Assembly: GCA_030610325.1 (NCBI GenBank)
Contig: JAUWRZ010000013.1
Span: forward strand, 1-14,959
Direction of reading: 5' to 3'
Source of the DNA: Sulfurimonadaceae bacterium
GTDB lineage: Bacteria > Campylobacterota > Campylobacteria > Campylobacterales > Sulfurimonadaceae
Length of the DNA stretch: 14,959 nucleotides
Positions 6,141 through 14,063 of the stretch are shown piece by piece; within the stretch, counting starts at the first letter, position 1; every line of letters begins with the position of its first letter. A program made the translations under genes and the position numbers. Under the pieces are notes generated by a model. The model saw only the letters and a program-made list of their open reading frames with translations, did not search any database and had not been told where the DNA came from.

Positions 6141-7260
6141 CGGAAGGAACGGCAAAGTTTAACCGCATATAGCCCTTCCCTTCCCGACCGAAGAGGATCC
6201 CGGGGCTAAGACCAAGTCCTGCTTTCTCCACAAAAAATCCCTTCAACGCTTTATCACTTAAGCCCATCTTCGAACAATCCATCCAAGCCAGATATGTCCC
6301 TTCAGGGATCCTCATAGTGATCTTATCAGAGTGCTTTTGGACTACGGCCTCCAGTTTTTGGACATTGACTAGAAGATGTTCCATCAGAGCTTCTCTCCAC
6401 ACTCTTCCATCACGGTACGCCGCTTCAAATCCGACATGACCAAAGACCGTCCCCTCAGCAAAATGGATACGTTTCGAAAGGGTCTCAAACTGCTGACGCA
6501 TCGTCTCATCAGCGATGACAACGGTAGAGATAGAGAGTCCAGCTACATTAAACGTCTTACCCGGACCGATCGCTGTTATGGTGATATCTCTGATGGCATC
6601 GCTTAATGAAGCAAAAGGTATATGCCGATGCGGACGATAGACCAGATCACTATGGATCTCATCACTGAGGACTTTGATATCATGTTCCAGACAGACATCT
6701 GCCAACTCGCGGAGCTCCTCTTCTCTCCAGACACGACCGACCGGGTTATGTGGTGAACACAACAGTAGCAACTTGGTATCTTTATCGATCTTCATACGCA
6801 AGTCATCAAAGTCAAAATGGTAATCACCTTGCTCGTCACATCTCAATGGGTTACTTACCAACTCTCGCTCATTGTTAGCTATGCTTTTAAAGAAAGGGGC
6901 ATAGACCGGAGGCTGATAGATGACCTTCTCACCAGGCCGGGTAAAAGCCTGTATGGCCAGATTGATGGTAGCGACGACAGAAGGTGAATAGGACATCCAC
7001 TCCCGCTCTATAGTAAAGTCATGCTCACGATCCATCCATGCTATCTGTGCTTCAAAGGCCGAATCCGACATCTCCTCATAACCGTAGATAGCCTCCCCTG
7101 CACGCTTAGCGACTGCTTCTGTCACAAAATAGGGTGTCTTGATATCCATATCTGCGACCCACATCGGCAGGACATCCTCCGTACCAAATAGCTGTTTTCG
7201 AAGCGTATACTTCTCAGCATTCCCGTGTTGACGGTCGATCACCTCATCAAAGTCATTCAC
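6088..7260 (-). CDS. ovoB: PLP-dependent C-S lyase, MalY/PatB family, probable OvoB
   Basis: This 390-residue fold-type I PLP enzyme belongs to the MalY/PatB cystathionine beta-lyase-like family. Visible motifs are PMWVADMD (32-39), YGY (59-61), SPHNPVGRVW (169-178, Asn172), SDEIHSDL (199-206, Asp200), the Schiff-base Lys235 in GPGKTFNVAGL, and YMRLNFA with the carboxylate-binding Arg366. The family cleaves C-S bonds by beta-elimination. Because the gene overlaps ovoA by eight bases, the likely substrate is the 5-histidylcysteine sulfoxide made by OvoA, giving 5-thiohistidine, the OvoB step of ovothiol synthesis. The start is GTG at 7260: a stop codon lies three codons upstream, and the family N-terminus (FDEVIDR) follows directly. 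Translation probably depends on coupling to ovoA, as no strong ribosome site is seen. General cystathionine or cysteine lyase activity is the alternative. Confidence 0.85.
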   Translation of the reverse strand: MNDFDEVIDRQHGNAEKYTLRKQLFGTEDVLPMWVADMDIKTPYFVTEAVAKRAGEAIYGYEEMSDSAFEAQIAWMDREHDFTIEREWMSYSPSVVATINLAIQAFTRPGEKVIYQPPVYAPFFKSIANNERELVSNPLRCDEQGDYHFDFDDLRMKIDKDTKLLLLCSPHNPVGRVWREEELRELADVCLEHDIKVLSDEIHSDLVYRPHRHIPFASLSDAIRDITITAIGPGKTFNVAGLSISTVVIADETMRQQFETLSKRIHFAEGTVFGHVGFEAAYRDGRVWREALMEHLLVNVQKLEAVVQKHSDKITMRIPEGTYLAWMDCSKMGLSDKALKGFFVEKAGLGLSPGILFGREGKGYMRLNFAVPSATMDRALLQLDAALDDL

Positions 7261-9373
7261 TGTTTTTCAACCAGACGCTCATCTGTGCGACAGTGTGCTG
7301 GAATTTTCGCGGGGTCTCACGGATGACAAAAGGGATATCTTTTGTATCGACCAGTGTGAAATGTCTCTCCAGTATTGTACGCAATGTATCCAGCGTATGG
7401 ACCGCTTTTCCATCTTCATCCTGATAACCGCCAAGCCAGTACTCTTTTGCCGTAAACTCCTCCAGCCAGGTGTAGGGTGATGTCAGTATCAGCATCCCCT
7501 TCGCATTGATACGCTCATGCACACTTTCAAGAAAAAGCCTTGGTTCATAAAGTCTGTCTATTAGGTTCGTCGCCAGTATTAGGTCGTATCCACCAATATG
7601 GGCTTTAAGGTTACAGGCATCTCCCTGACGGAAATCCACTCTATCCCTGCTCTGCTCAAGATCAAACTCAGCCAGCGTATGCTGCTGCGGTGAAGTGAGT
7701 CCACCCTCTTCACTGCGAAGGTATGCGATGCGACCATGACGCTGAAGATCGACACCTACCTGGATGAACCTGGCCGAAAAATCGATCCCGGTGACCGCAT
7801 CAAACTCTCTTGCCAGTTCAAACGATGTCCGCCCTGTCGCACAACCCAGATCTAGCGCGCTGTTAAAAGCGACACCACTACTTCGGGCGTAACGCACCGC
7901 CTCTTGCGCTGTAGCGACAGAGAAGTTCTTGACACCGAACTGTTCACCACCATACTGAAACTCGCAATACTGCGAGACCGATGAGTCAAGTTCATAGATG
8001 TTCTCATCATGTATCTCGAGAGCTTCTGCCTCCACATAACGAAAACCCGCATGCTGATAGAAGTGTCTGCGAAAAGCGTAACGAGCATGTTTTGTCATCT
8101 CATTACCGGTGCTTATCCACGAGCCACCTTTGATCAGGTTGTGTTTACCATCAAAGGTCGGCACGGAGAAATCATCATAGATATCATGAGGACGAAAGCC
8201 CTCAAATCCGGAGATCGCTGTCTCAGTCCACTGCCAGACATTACCGACCACATCATAAAGATCGCCAAAAGCAAACATATCTACCGGAGAAGATGAAGCA
8301 AAGTGACGCAGGTTTATATTGGCACGGCTGTCATCAAAGTCCGGGACATCCTCTATACCCGCACGCTCATACAGATGCATCCACTCCGCTTCACTTGGCA
8401 GACGATAGTGACGGTCCTCCTTCTCACTCTTCCAGCGGCAAAATGCCTTAGCCTCAAGATAGTTGACATCCACTGGCCAGTTCAAAGGCATCTCTATCTC
8501 CCTGTTCAGGGCGCGATAACCAAGGGTCCCATCTTCGCCTACTATCCAGAAGAGAGGATGTATCGCCTTGCGAATATCAAGAAATGCTTTACCCTCATCA
8601 TCCCAATAACGCTCATCACTATAACCGCCATCTTCGACAAAGGCCATAAACTCACCATTACTGACAAGGTACTTTGAGACATCAAAGCTCTTGAGCTGTT
8701 CTACTCTTGTCCCATACTCATTATCCCAGCCATAAAGATGATGCGCTCTGGACTTTCCAAGCCGGACTTCTCCCCCCTCTATGCGTACCAGAGAGTTTGT
8801 CGGTGCCTCAGCATGCATCTCACACAACGCAAAGCTACCGTCCTCTCTGACATGCTCTATGGGGAGCTGTCGATGCAGGACACTTGAGGTCTCGATATGG
8901 ATACGTTCATGCTCTATGCCCATCAGGATTATCCATAAAGGGTCCTCCTCGTCTATAGGCAGGGTAAGAGGAAGTGTCGAGATAAGTCCATCGACTATCG
9001 CACGGACGCGGTCACGGTAAACACGAACATCTGCGACCTTCGGCCAGGCATAGTTTTGTGCATCCATATCATCCCAGCTCATCTCATCCACACCGATTGC
9101 AAAGATAGACTCAAGCTCTGGGTCTACCCGCGTATCGATGACTTTTCCGATGATAAGTTTATTGATGAAAAAGGTAGCTGTATGCCCAAAATAGAAGATC
9201 ATCGTATGACGTGTCGGCTCTGACCTGAGATAGAAGACCTCTTCTGATGCCAACATGTCAAAAAGACGTTCAAAAAGATCATAAGTCTTATGAAAATAGT
9301 CTCGTATCTCTTCACGCTTTGATTCTGGGTCGTCACCTGTCAATGTCACGGGAAAGGTATGTAACGTGTTCAA
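7253..9373 (-). CDS. ovoA: 5-histidylcysteine sulfoxide synthase/methyltransferase OvoA
   Basis: OvoA couples cysteine to carbon 5 of histidine with O2 on a non-haem iron, forming a sulfoxide, and its C-terminal domain later N-methylates 5-thiohistidine to ovothiol A. Numbering from the upstream GTG at 9379, the DinB-like domain (about 25-180) has His66 in YFGHTATFF and the iron triad signature HERIHIE (His157, His161). A formylglycine-generating-enzyme-like sulfatase-modifying domain follows at about 195-450 (GGSW 418-421; HARYAFRR 431-438). A class I SAM methyltransferase fills about 505-708, with LDLGCATGR at 509-517. The three-domain order and length of about 706 residues match OvoA rather than the shorter EgtB. 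Start choice: AAAAGGAG (minus strand, 9386-9379) overlaps the GTG and lies five bases before TTG at 9373, so TTG is preferred. Confidence 0.92.
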   Translation of the reverse strand: MNTLHTFPVTLTGDDPESKREEIRDYFHKTYDLFERLFDMLASEEVFYLRSEPTRHTMIFYFGHTATFFINKLIIGKVIDTRVDPELESIFAIGVDEMSWDDMDAQNYAWPKVADVRVYRDRVRAIVDGLISTLPLTLPIDEEDPLWIILMGIEHERIHIETSSVLHRQLPIEHVREDGSFALCEMHAEAPTNSLVRIEGGEVRLGKSRAHHLYGWDNEYGTRVEQLKSFDVSKYLVSNGEFMAFVEDGGYSDERYWDDEGKAFLDIRKAIHPLFWIVGEDGTLGYRALNREIEMPLNWPVDVNYLEAKAFCRWKSEKEDRHYRLPSEAEWMHLYERAGIEDVPDFDDSRANINLRHFASSSPVDMFAFGDLYDVVGNVWQWTETAISGFEGFRPHDIYDDFSVPTFDGKHNLIKGGSWISTGNEMTKHARYAFRRHFYQHAGFRYVEAEALEIHDENIYELDSSVSQYCEFQYGGEQFGVKNFSVATAQEAVRYARSSGVAFNSALDLGCATGRTSFELAREFDAVTGIDFSARFIQVGVDLQRHGRIAYLRSEEGGLTSPQQHTLAEFDLEQSRDRVDFRQGDACNLKAHIGGYDLILATNLIDRLYEPRLFLESVHERINAKGMLILTSPYTWLEEFTAKEYWLGGYQDEDGKAVHTLDTLRTILERHFTLVDTKDIPFVIRETPRKFQHTVAQMSVWLKNSE

Positions 9374-9399
9374 TAACACTCCTTTTGCATCTATCAGCT

Positions 9400-9405
9400 T
9401 TTATA
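9400..9405 (-). promoter_or_regulatory. Candidate -10 box for the ovoA-ovoB operon
   Basis: TATAAA on the minus strand (9405-9400) would start a transcript near 9393, giving a leader of about 20 bases that just includes the AAAAGGAG ribosome site. No good -35 box is seen. Nearby small palindromes (TACGA/TCGTA at 9428-9439 and GATCAGG/CCTGATC at 9443-9476) could also be regulator sites. Confidence 0.35.
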
Positions 9406-9489
9406 GGCCTATATCATCGACATCTCATACGACTTCGTACTCGATCAGGTCTAGTATGTAGGATCATATCCTGATCTGTTCAGAAAAGC

Positions 9490-9505
9490 TGTGACCTTGA
9501 TCACA
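9490..9505. promoter_or_regulatory. Perfect TGTGA-N6-TCACA Crp/Fnr-family operator
   Basis: TGTGA at 9490-9494 and TCACA at 9501-9505 flank six bases, exactly the core consensus for Crp-type regulators. The site lies in the spacer between the divergent ovoA and pgeF. Its centre is about 72 bases upstream of the predicted pgeF start site and about 105 upstream of the predicted ovoA start site. The pgeF distance fits an upstream (class I) activator position. Which gene it serves, and which family member binds, cannot be told from sequence. Confidence 0.55.
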
Positions 9506-9557
9506 CTTAAAGAGGATGATCAAAGATGTTGATTTTTGCGTATTTTAGCAAAAAGGT

Positions 9558-9563
9558 TATAAT
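9558..9563 (+). promoter_or_regulatory. -10 box (TATAAT) for pgeF, implying a near-leaderless mRNA
   Basis: A consensus TATAAT ends only nine bases before the pgeF ATG at 9573. Transcription would begin around 9569-9571, leaving a leader of about 2-4 bases with no room for a ribosome binding site, and none is seen. The upstream T-rich stretch (9533-9546) suits a Campylobacterota promoter without a strong -35 box. Confidence 0.5.
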
Positions 9564-9572
9564 ATCCTCATC

Positions 9573-10331
9573 ATGCAGACTATTCATAGCGATCTACTTC
9601 ACAGACAACAGGGAATACTACACACTTTCACCACTCGTCACCACGGGGTGAGCAGAGAGCCCTACCTCAGTAATAATATAGCTTTTCACGTAGGTGATGA
9701 TGAGCATGCTGTCCGACATAATCAGGCAGCCTTAGCCAAGACGATGGGTTACGACCTCGATAGACTGACTCATATGCGTCAGGTCCATTCAGACCAGATC
9801 ATCATCATCGATGAGACCTATACCTTTGATAAACCACCCGAGTGTGATGCACTAATCACCGACCTCATAGATAGACCACTGATGGTGATGACGGCCGACT
9901 GTACACCGATCTTACTTTATGATCACAATAGACGCATCATCGCAGCCATCCACGCCGGACGAGCTGGAGCCTTTAAAGATATCGTGACCAAGACCATCAC
10001 CAAGATGCAAAAGAGCTTTCAGAGCGATCCGGCAGATATCATCGCCGTTCTCGGCCCCTCTATCGGTGTCTGCTGTTATGAGGTCGACAAAAAGATCGAT
10101 GATGAGGCTTCAGGTCTGGGACTGGGATACGCCATAAGAAGAGATAAGGAGCGTTATCTCCTTGATGTCAATGCGATAATAAGAAGGCAGTTATTAAAAG
10201 TAGGTATCAGTGCTTCGAACCTTGAGGAGATCGATCGCTGCAGCTCTTGCCATAACGATACACTCTTCTCCTATCGGGCTGATGGAAAAAGGACAGGAAG
10301 GATGGCTGCCCTCATCGGGCTTACGCCCTGA
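9573..10331 (+). CDS. pgeF: Peptidoglycan editing factor / purine nucleoside phosphorylase, YfiH (multicopper-like laccase-domain) family
   Basis: This 252-residue protein is of the YfiH/YlmD family. Members act on purine nucleosides (phosphorolysis and adenosine deamination), and the E. coli protein is linked to correcting peptidoglycan precursor composition; the laccase label is historical. The metal and active-site residues are visible: His72 in MRQVHSD, Cys110 in TADCTPILLYD and His127 in IHAGRAG. GPSIGVCCYEV (161-171) and the C-terminal RCSSCHNDTLFSYRADGKRTGR are also family hallmarks. The N-terminal TFTTRHHGVSREPYLSNN (18-35) is conserved in the family, which supports the ATG at 9573 despite the absence of a ribosome site. 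It is divergent from ovoA and overlaps the 3' end of dxs by 11 bases tail to tail. Confidence 0.88.
   Translation: MQTIHSDLLHRQQGILHTFTTRHHGVSREPYLSNNIAFHVGDDEHAVRHNQAALAKTMGYDLDRLTHMRQVHSDQIIIIDETYTFDKPPECDALITDLIDRPLMVMTADCTPILLYDHNRRIIAAIHAGRAGAFKDIVTKTITKMQKSFQSDPADIIAVLGPSIGVCCYEVDKKIDDEASGLGLGYAIRRDKERYLLDVNAIIRRQLLKVGISASNLEEIDRCSSCHNDTLFSYRADGKRTGRMAALIGLTP
10317..10328. terminator. Small hairpin at the pgeF/dxs convergent ends
   Basis: GGGC (10317-10320) and GCCC (10325-10328) form a 4-bp stem around TTAC, spanning the region where the two convergent genes end. There is no T-run on either side, so it is at best a weak contributor to termination. Confidence 0.2.
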
Positions 10332-12156
10332 CCTTTGCAGCAAGTTGCTCAGGTAACAGTCCAAGAGACTCTTCGACCAGGGTCGTGTTCCCATGCGTGA
10401 TAAACTCATCCGTATACTCAAATGAGGTCACCTCGATGCCCGTAATACTCTCTTTTGCCAAAAACTCCAAAATAGCACTACCGACACCACCCATCATGGC
10501 ACTGTCACTAAAGACGTACCAGCGACTATGCTTCTGAGCCATCTGTCTCAACATAACCTCATCCAAAGGTTTGACAAAGCGCAGGTCAAGCAGAGAGACC
10601 GGCTCATCCATAAGCTTCATAGTCTTAGCCGCACGCCCTACGCCGTTACCGTAACCGATAAACAAGATGTCACTCTCATTTGAGACCAGCAGTTGTGACG
10701 TAGCCAGTTTAAAAGGTATAGACTCAGGAAGGTCTACATCAGCAAAACTTCCGCGAGGATAACGGACAGCACAAGGATGCGCATACTCGGCAGCAAAACC
10801 AAGCGCTTGATGCATCGACTTCTCATCACGCGGTGCAAACAGTGTCATATTTGGGATCGCCCGAAGGATGCTGATATCAAAGACACCCTGATGCGTCTCG
10901 CCATCCTCACCGACTATCCCGGCACGGTCCATGGCAAAGACGACCGGAAGGTCCATCAGGCAGGTGTCATGGATGACCTGATCATACCCACGCTGCAAAA
11001 AAGTCGAATAGATCGTCACAAAGGGCTTAAAGCCCTCCTTCGCCATAGCACCCATAGACGTAACAGCATGCTGTTCAGCTATAGCGACATCCCAGAAGCG
11101 TTCCGGATAGGTCTCCATCAGCTCCGTCATCCCGGTACCGCTTGGCATCGCTGCTGTGACACCGACTATCTTCTCATCGTTTTTGGCTAGATGTAACAGG
11201 GCTTCAGTAAAGATCTGTGTAGCACTCTTCGCACCAGCTTTTTTGTTTGCATTACCACTTTCACGGTCAAACGGTCCGACCCCATGCCACTTCTCATGCT
11301 GGCCCTCAGCGATCTCGTAGCCCTTACCTTTTGTGGTCTGAGCATGGATGATCACTGGCCCGCCGATATTTCTAGCCATCTCAAAAGTCTCGATCAGGCT
11401 TTTGAGGTCATGTCCGTCTATAGGACCAATATACTCTATGCCCATCTCTTCAAACAAGATACCCGGTGTGATAAGTTTGAACGACTCCTCAAAACGCTTG
11501 GCGATGTAGTGAGCTCCCTCACCAAAGTTATCTACGAAAGACTCCGTCTTCTTCTTAAACTTCTGATAAAAAGGACCTGCCATCGCAGAGCTGAGCATTC
11601 GACTGATAGCGCCGATCGGTTTGGCAATACTCATCTCATTATCATTGAGGAGGATGATCATAGGGTATTTACGATCACCGAGCTCATTGAGTGCTTCATA
11701 AGCCATCCCCGCACTGATAGAGCCATCACCGATCATCGCGACCGGGATACGCTCGCCCTGCTCACCTTTTAAGGCGATGGCTTTTGCTGCACCCACTCCC
11801 AGTGAGATCGATGTAGAGCTGTGACCGGCTACGAAATAGTCATCCTCACACTCACTTGGCTTGGTATAGCCGCACATCCCGTCAAACTGACGAAGCGTAT
11901 CAAAATCATCCCACCGGTCTGTCAAAAGTTTATGAGCATAAGCCTGATGTGAGACATCAAAGATAAATGGGTCTTTTTTGGAGTCAAATACTTTATGCAT
12001 CGCGACTATCAACTCTGTCGCTCCGAGTGTCGAGCTTAGATGTCCGCCATTCTTACTGACGACTTCCAATATCCGCTCACGAATATCGGAGCAGACTCCC
12101 TCGAGCTGCTCAATATCATATGATGTTATATCCATTGGTTCTGTAGTTCCTATCAT
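10321..12156 (-). CDS. dxs: 1-deoxy-D-xylulose-5-phosphate synthase
   Basis: DXS condenses pyruvate and glyceraldehyde 3-phosphate using thiamine diphosphate, the first step of the methylerythritol phosphate route to isoprenoids, and also feeds thiamine and pyridoxal synthesis. The 611-residue length is normal. The cofactor motif runs from GDGSISAG (143-150) to NDNEMS (171-176). Conserved histidines are His39 (NGGHLSS), His70 (SHQAYAHK) and His112 (GHSSTS). The transketolase central domain shows AEQHAVTSMGA and DRAGIVGEDGETHQG, and a C-terminal transketolase domain follows. Met8 (MDITSYDIEQLEGV, start at 12135) fits the usual family N-terminus and has AGGA 12 bases upstream, so the true start may be there. 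It follows fliH by 84 bases in the order fliF-fliG-fliH-dxs known from Campylobacter and Helicobacter, but lepA, which follows there, is absent here. Confidence 0.95.
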   Translation of the reverse strand: MIGTTEPMDITSYDIEQLEGVCSDIRERILEVVSKNGGHLSSTLGATELIVAMHKVFDSKKDPFIFDVSHQAYAHKLLTDRWDDFDTLRQFDGMCGYTKPSECEDDYFVAGHSSTSISLGVGAAKAIALKGEQGERIPVAMIGDGSISAGMAYEALNELGDRKYPMIILLNDNEMSIAKPIGAISRMLSSAMAGPFYQKFKKKTESFVDNFGEGAHYIAKRFEESFKLITPGILFEEMGIEYIGPIDGHDLKSLIETFEMARNIGGPVIIHAQTTKGKGYEIAEGQHEKWHGVGPFDRESGNANKKAGAKSATQIFTEALLHLAKNDEKIVGVTAAMPSGTGMTELMETYPERFWDVAIAEQHAVTSMGAMAKEGFKPFVTIYSTFLQRGYDQVIHDTCLMDLPVVFAMDRAGIVGEDGETHQGVFDISILRAIPNMTLFAPRDEKSMHQALGFAAEYAHPCAVRYPRGSFADVDLPESIPFKLATSQLLVSNESDILFIGYGNGVGRAAKTMKLMDEPVSLLDLRFVKPLDEVMLRQMAQKHSRWYVFSDSAMMGGVGSAILEFLAKESITGIEVTSFEYTDEFITHGNTTLVEESLGLLPEQLAAKVRA

Positions 12157-12166
12157 AAGACTGTTT

Positions 12167-12195
12167 AGGGGTGCACTCTACTACAGTGCACCTCT
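12167..12195 (-). promoter_or_regulatory. Strong hairpin in the fliH-dxs spacer
   Basis: The segment 12167-12177 pairs with 12185-12195 through 11 positions (one G-U), including a perfect GGTGCACT/AGTGCACC core, around a 7-base loop. It sits just upstream of the dxs start, so close that it would cover the ribosome-binding region of the first ATG. No T-run follows in the direction of transcription. It could be an mRNA processing or stability site, or a translation control element separating flagellar from metabolic expression. A weaker AGCAC/GTGCT hairpin lies between it and fliH. Confidence 0.5.
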
Positions 12196-12240
12196 AAAAA
12201 GCCTGAATATTTTTGGAGCACTATCAAATGTGCTTCAAGA

Positions 12241-13029
12241 CTAATCAGAAAGGGCTGCACGTTTGACACGTTCATACCGTTTCATCACTTCAGAGTCGAT
12301 GTTTCCTATATCACTTATCGCGATCACTCCGCCTTTACTGATCGCACTGTCAGAGACCACTTCCACATGGATCAGACTCCCAAGGCTCTCAGATAGTGGA
12401 CCATGATCAGCAGGGTTCACACGAAGCGTTATCTTAGATGCGCCCTGAAGCTCGGTGATCAACTGTGATGCCAGCTTTAGCGCGATAGTGTTGGATGACT
12501 CAGCTATCTCGACACTGATCACCTCCTTGGCAATATCCAAAGCCGCCTGCAGTAGCTCCTCTTTGATTCCTGAGAGTGCGTTCTCAAACTTGTCTGCACT
12601 CTCTTCGAGTGTCTTGATCGAAGCTGAGAACTGCTCCATGCCATCACTCTTGTTCTGGACTGACTCCTCCTCTACCTGAGTGCGTCCTGCCAGGATGCCT
12701 TCTTCATAGGCCTCTTTTCTCGCACTTTCAAGCTCCGCTTTAAAAAGCTCTTCACGCTCCTCATATCTCATCTGTATCTTGATGAAGTTGGATGTGACAT
12801 CTTCAGTCTTGCTCAGTAGTGACACCACCATCTCATCGCGAGAAGATGCACTCTCTGACGAGCGGGCACTGACTGCATCACGCTCCTGCTCTTTATGCTC
12901 TGCAGTTACCTCCTGAGCACTGTCTATCGCTTCTTCCTGCTCATCATGGGCCCCCATCGAAAAGACTTTGAACTTGTATTTACTGATACTGTGATCTTTC
13001 ATCTTCTCCTGGTTTATTACCGATTCCAT
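12241..13029 (-). CDS. fliH: Flagellar export apparatus protein FliH
   Basis: FliH binds the export ATPase FliI, holds it inactive and helps dock it at the C-ring of the flagellar type III secretion system. The 262-residue protein has an N-terminal KYKFKVFSMG region, a long acidic, charged helical and coiled-coil middle (about 30-140) containing the EEGILAGRTQVEEE segment, and a C-terminal FliH/V-ATPase-E-like domain (about 150-262) with DIAKEVISVEIAESS and KITLRVNPADH. It is well downstream-coupled: it starts three bases after the fliG stop. No strong ribosome site precedes the ATG. The Glu/Ser-rich middle is where family members vary most. Confidence 0.88.
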   Translation of the reverse strand: MESVINQEKMKDHSISKYKFKVFSMGAHDEQEEAIDSAQEVTAEHKEQERDAVSARSSESASSRDEMVVSLLSKTEDVTSNFIKIQMRYEEREELFKAELESARKEAYEEGILAGRTQVEEESVQNKSDGMEQFSASIKTLEESADKFENALSGIKEELLQAALDIAKEVISVEIAESSNTIALKLASQLITELQGASKITLRVNPADHGPLSESLGSLIHVEVVSDSAISKGGVIAISDIGNIDSEVMKRYERVKRAALSD

Positions 13030-13032
13030 AAT

Positions 13033-14061
13033 TTACTCGACCATCTCATCAGTCTCTCCTACTTGCAAGATACCCTGCTCTGCGAGCTGCTGCACGACCT
13101 CTACTATCTTACGCTGCGCACCTTCGACCTCTTTGACTTTGACCGCACCAAGGAACTGCATCTCTTCGACAAAAGCATCTTTCGCGCGCTGTGACATGTT
13201 TCCGAAGAACTTCTCTTTAAGCTCCTCAGCTGAGCTCTTCAGTGCAAGCATCAGGTCTTTCTTATCCACCGTCTTCAAGATCTCACGTACACCATTATTG
13301 TCAAGTGAAGCGATATCCTCAAAGGTAAACATCATCTCTTTGATCGCCGAAGCAAGTTGCTCATCGATCTGTTCGATATGTGAGAGCGTGGACTTGGAGT
13401 CTTTTGCACCCAGGCGATTAAAGATATCTGCGACCGCGCGTGGTCCACCGACCTCTACTTTATAGGTGGCCAGTGATTCGAGTTTGGATTCGAGTACCGC
13501 ACTGACCCGTTTGATGATAGAAGGCGAGATGTCACCCAGTTTAGCCATACGCATCGCTACTTCAGAACGAAGATCGTCTGAGAAGAAGCCTAAAGTCTCT
13601 GCGGCTGCAGTAGCCTCCATATGTGCCAGGATCAGTGCGATAGTCTGCGGATGCTCGTTGACGATAAAGTCAGCAAGCTGCTGCGGTTTTATCTTGGCAA
13701 GGTAAGCGAAGTTCTGCGTCGTCGTCATGGTCTTGGCAAGGCGGTCAAGTATCTTCTTCGCCTCAGTCTCACCCAGTGCTTTATAGAGGATCTCCCGTGC
13801 ATAGTCCATACCTCCACTGTTGATATATTGATTGGACTGAATGATCGCATGAAACTCTTCAAGTACTGCCGTCGCAATACTCTTATCGATAGAACGACTT
13901 GATGCCAGATATTTGGAGATGGCTGTGATCGACTCTATGTTCATATTGGTAAAGACCTGTGCTGTCACCTCTTCACCAAGCTGCAACAGCAAGATGGCGA
14001 TCTTCTCCGCCATGTTCATCTCTTCTATTGCTGTCTGCTGCTCTTGCGAAAGGCCACTCAT
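13033..14061 (-). CDS. fliG: Flagellar motor switch protein FliG
   Basis: FliG sits between the MS-ring (FliF) and the rest of the C-ring (FliM/FliN) and interacts with the stators to produce torque and switching. The 342-residue length is normal. The N-terminal domain (about 15-115) binds FliF. The middle domain carries the FliM-binding EHPQ motif (136-139). The C-terminal domain shows MFTFEDI (244-250), the conserved MFxF hinge, and a charged torque helix region ALKSSAEELKEKFFGNMSQRA (273-293, with Lys282, Glu283 and Lys284). It starts two bases after the fliF stop, and its AGGAG site overlaps that stop codon, so the genes are tightly coupled. Confidence 0.95.
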   Translation of the reverse strand: MSGLSQEQQTAIEEMNMAEKIAILLLQLGEEVTAQVFTNMNIESITAISKYLASSRSIDKSIATAVLEEFHAIIQSNQYINSGGMDYAREILYKALGETEAKKILDRLAKTMTTTQNFAYLAKIKPQQLADFIVNEHPQTIALILAHMEATAAAETLGFFSDDLRSEVAMRMAKLGDISPSIIKRVSAVLESKLESLATYKVEVGGPRAVADIFNRLGAKDSKSTLSHIEQIDEQLASAIKEMMFTFEDIASLDNNGVREILKTVDKKDLMLALKSSAEELKEKFFGNMSQRAKDAFVEEMQFLGAVKVKEVEGAQRKIVEVVQQLAEQGILQVGETDEMVE

Positions 14062-14063
14062 AT

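Noticed and set aside
8009..8677. Two + strand frames of 95 and 124 codons inside ovoA
   Set aside because: They are shadows of the conserved ovoA coding sequence with no ribosome site or recognisable domain.
9519..9533. ATCAA-N5-TTGAT as an Fnr site near pgeF
   Set aside because: The half-sites face the wrong way and the spacing is five; the Fnr consensus is TTGAT-N4-ATCAA.
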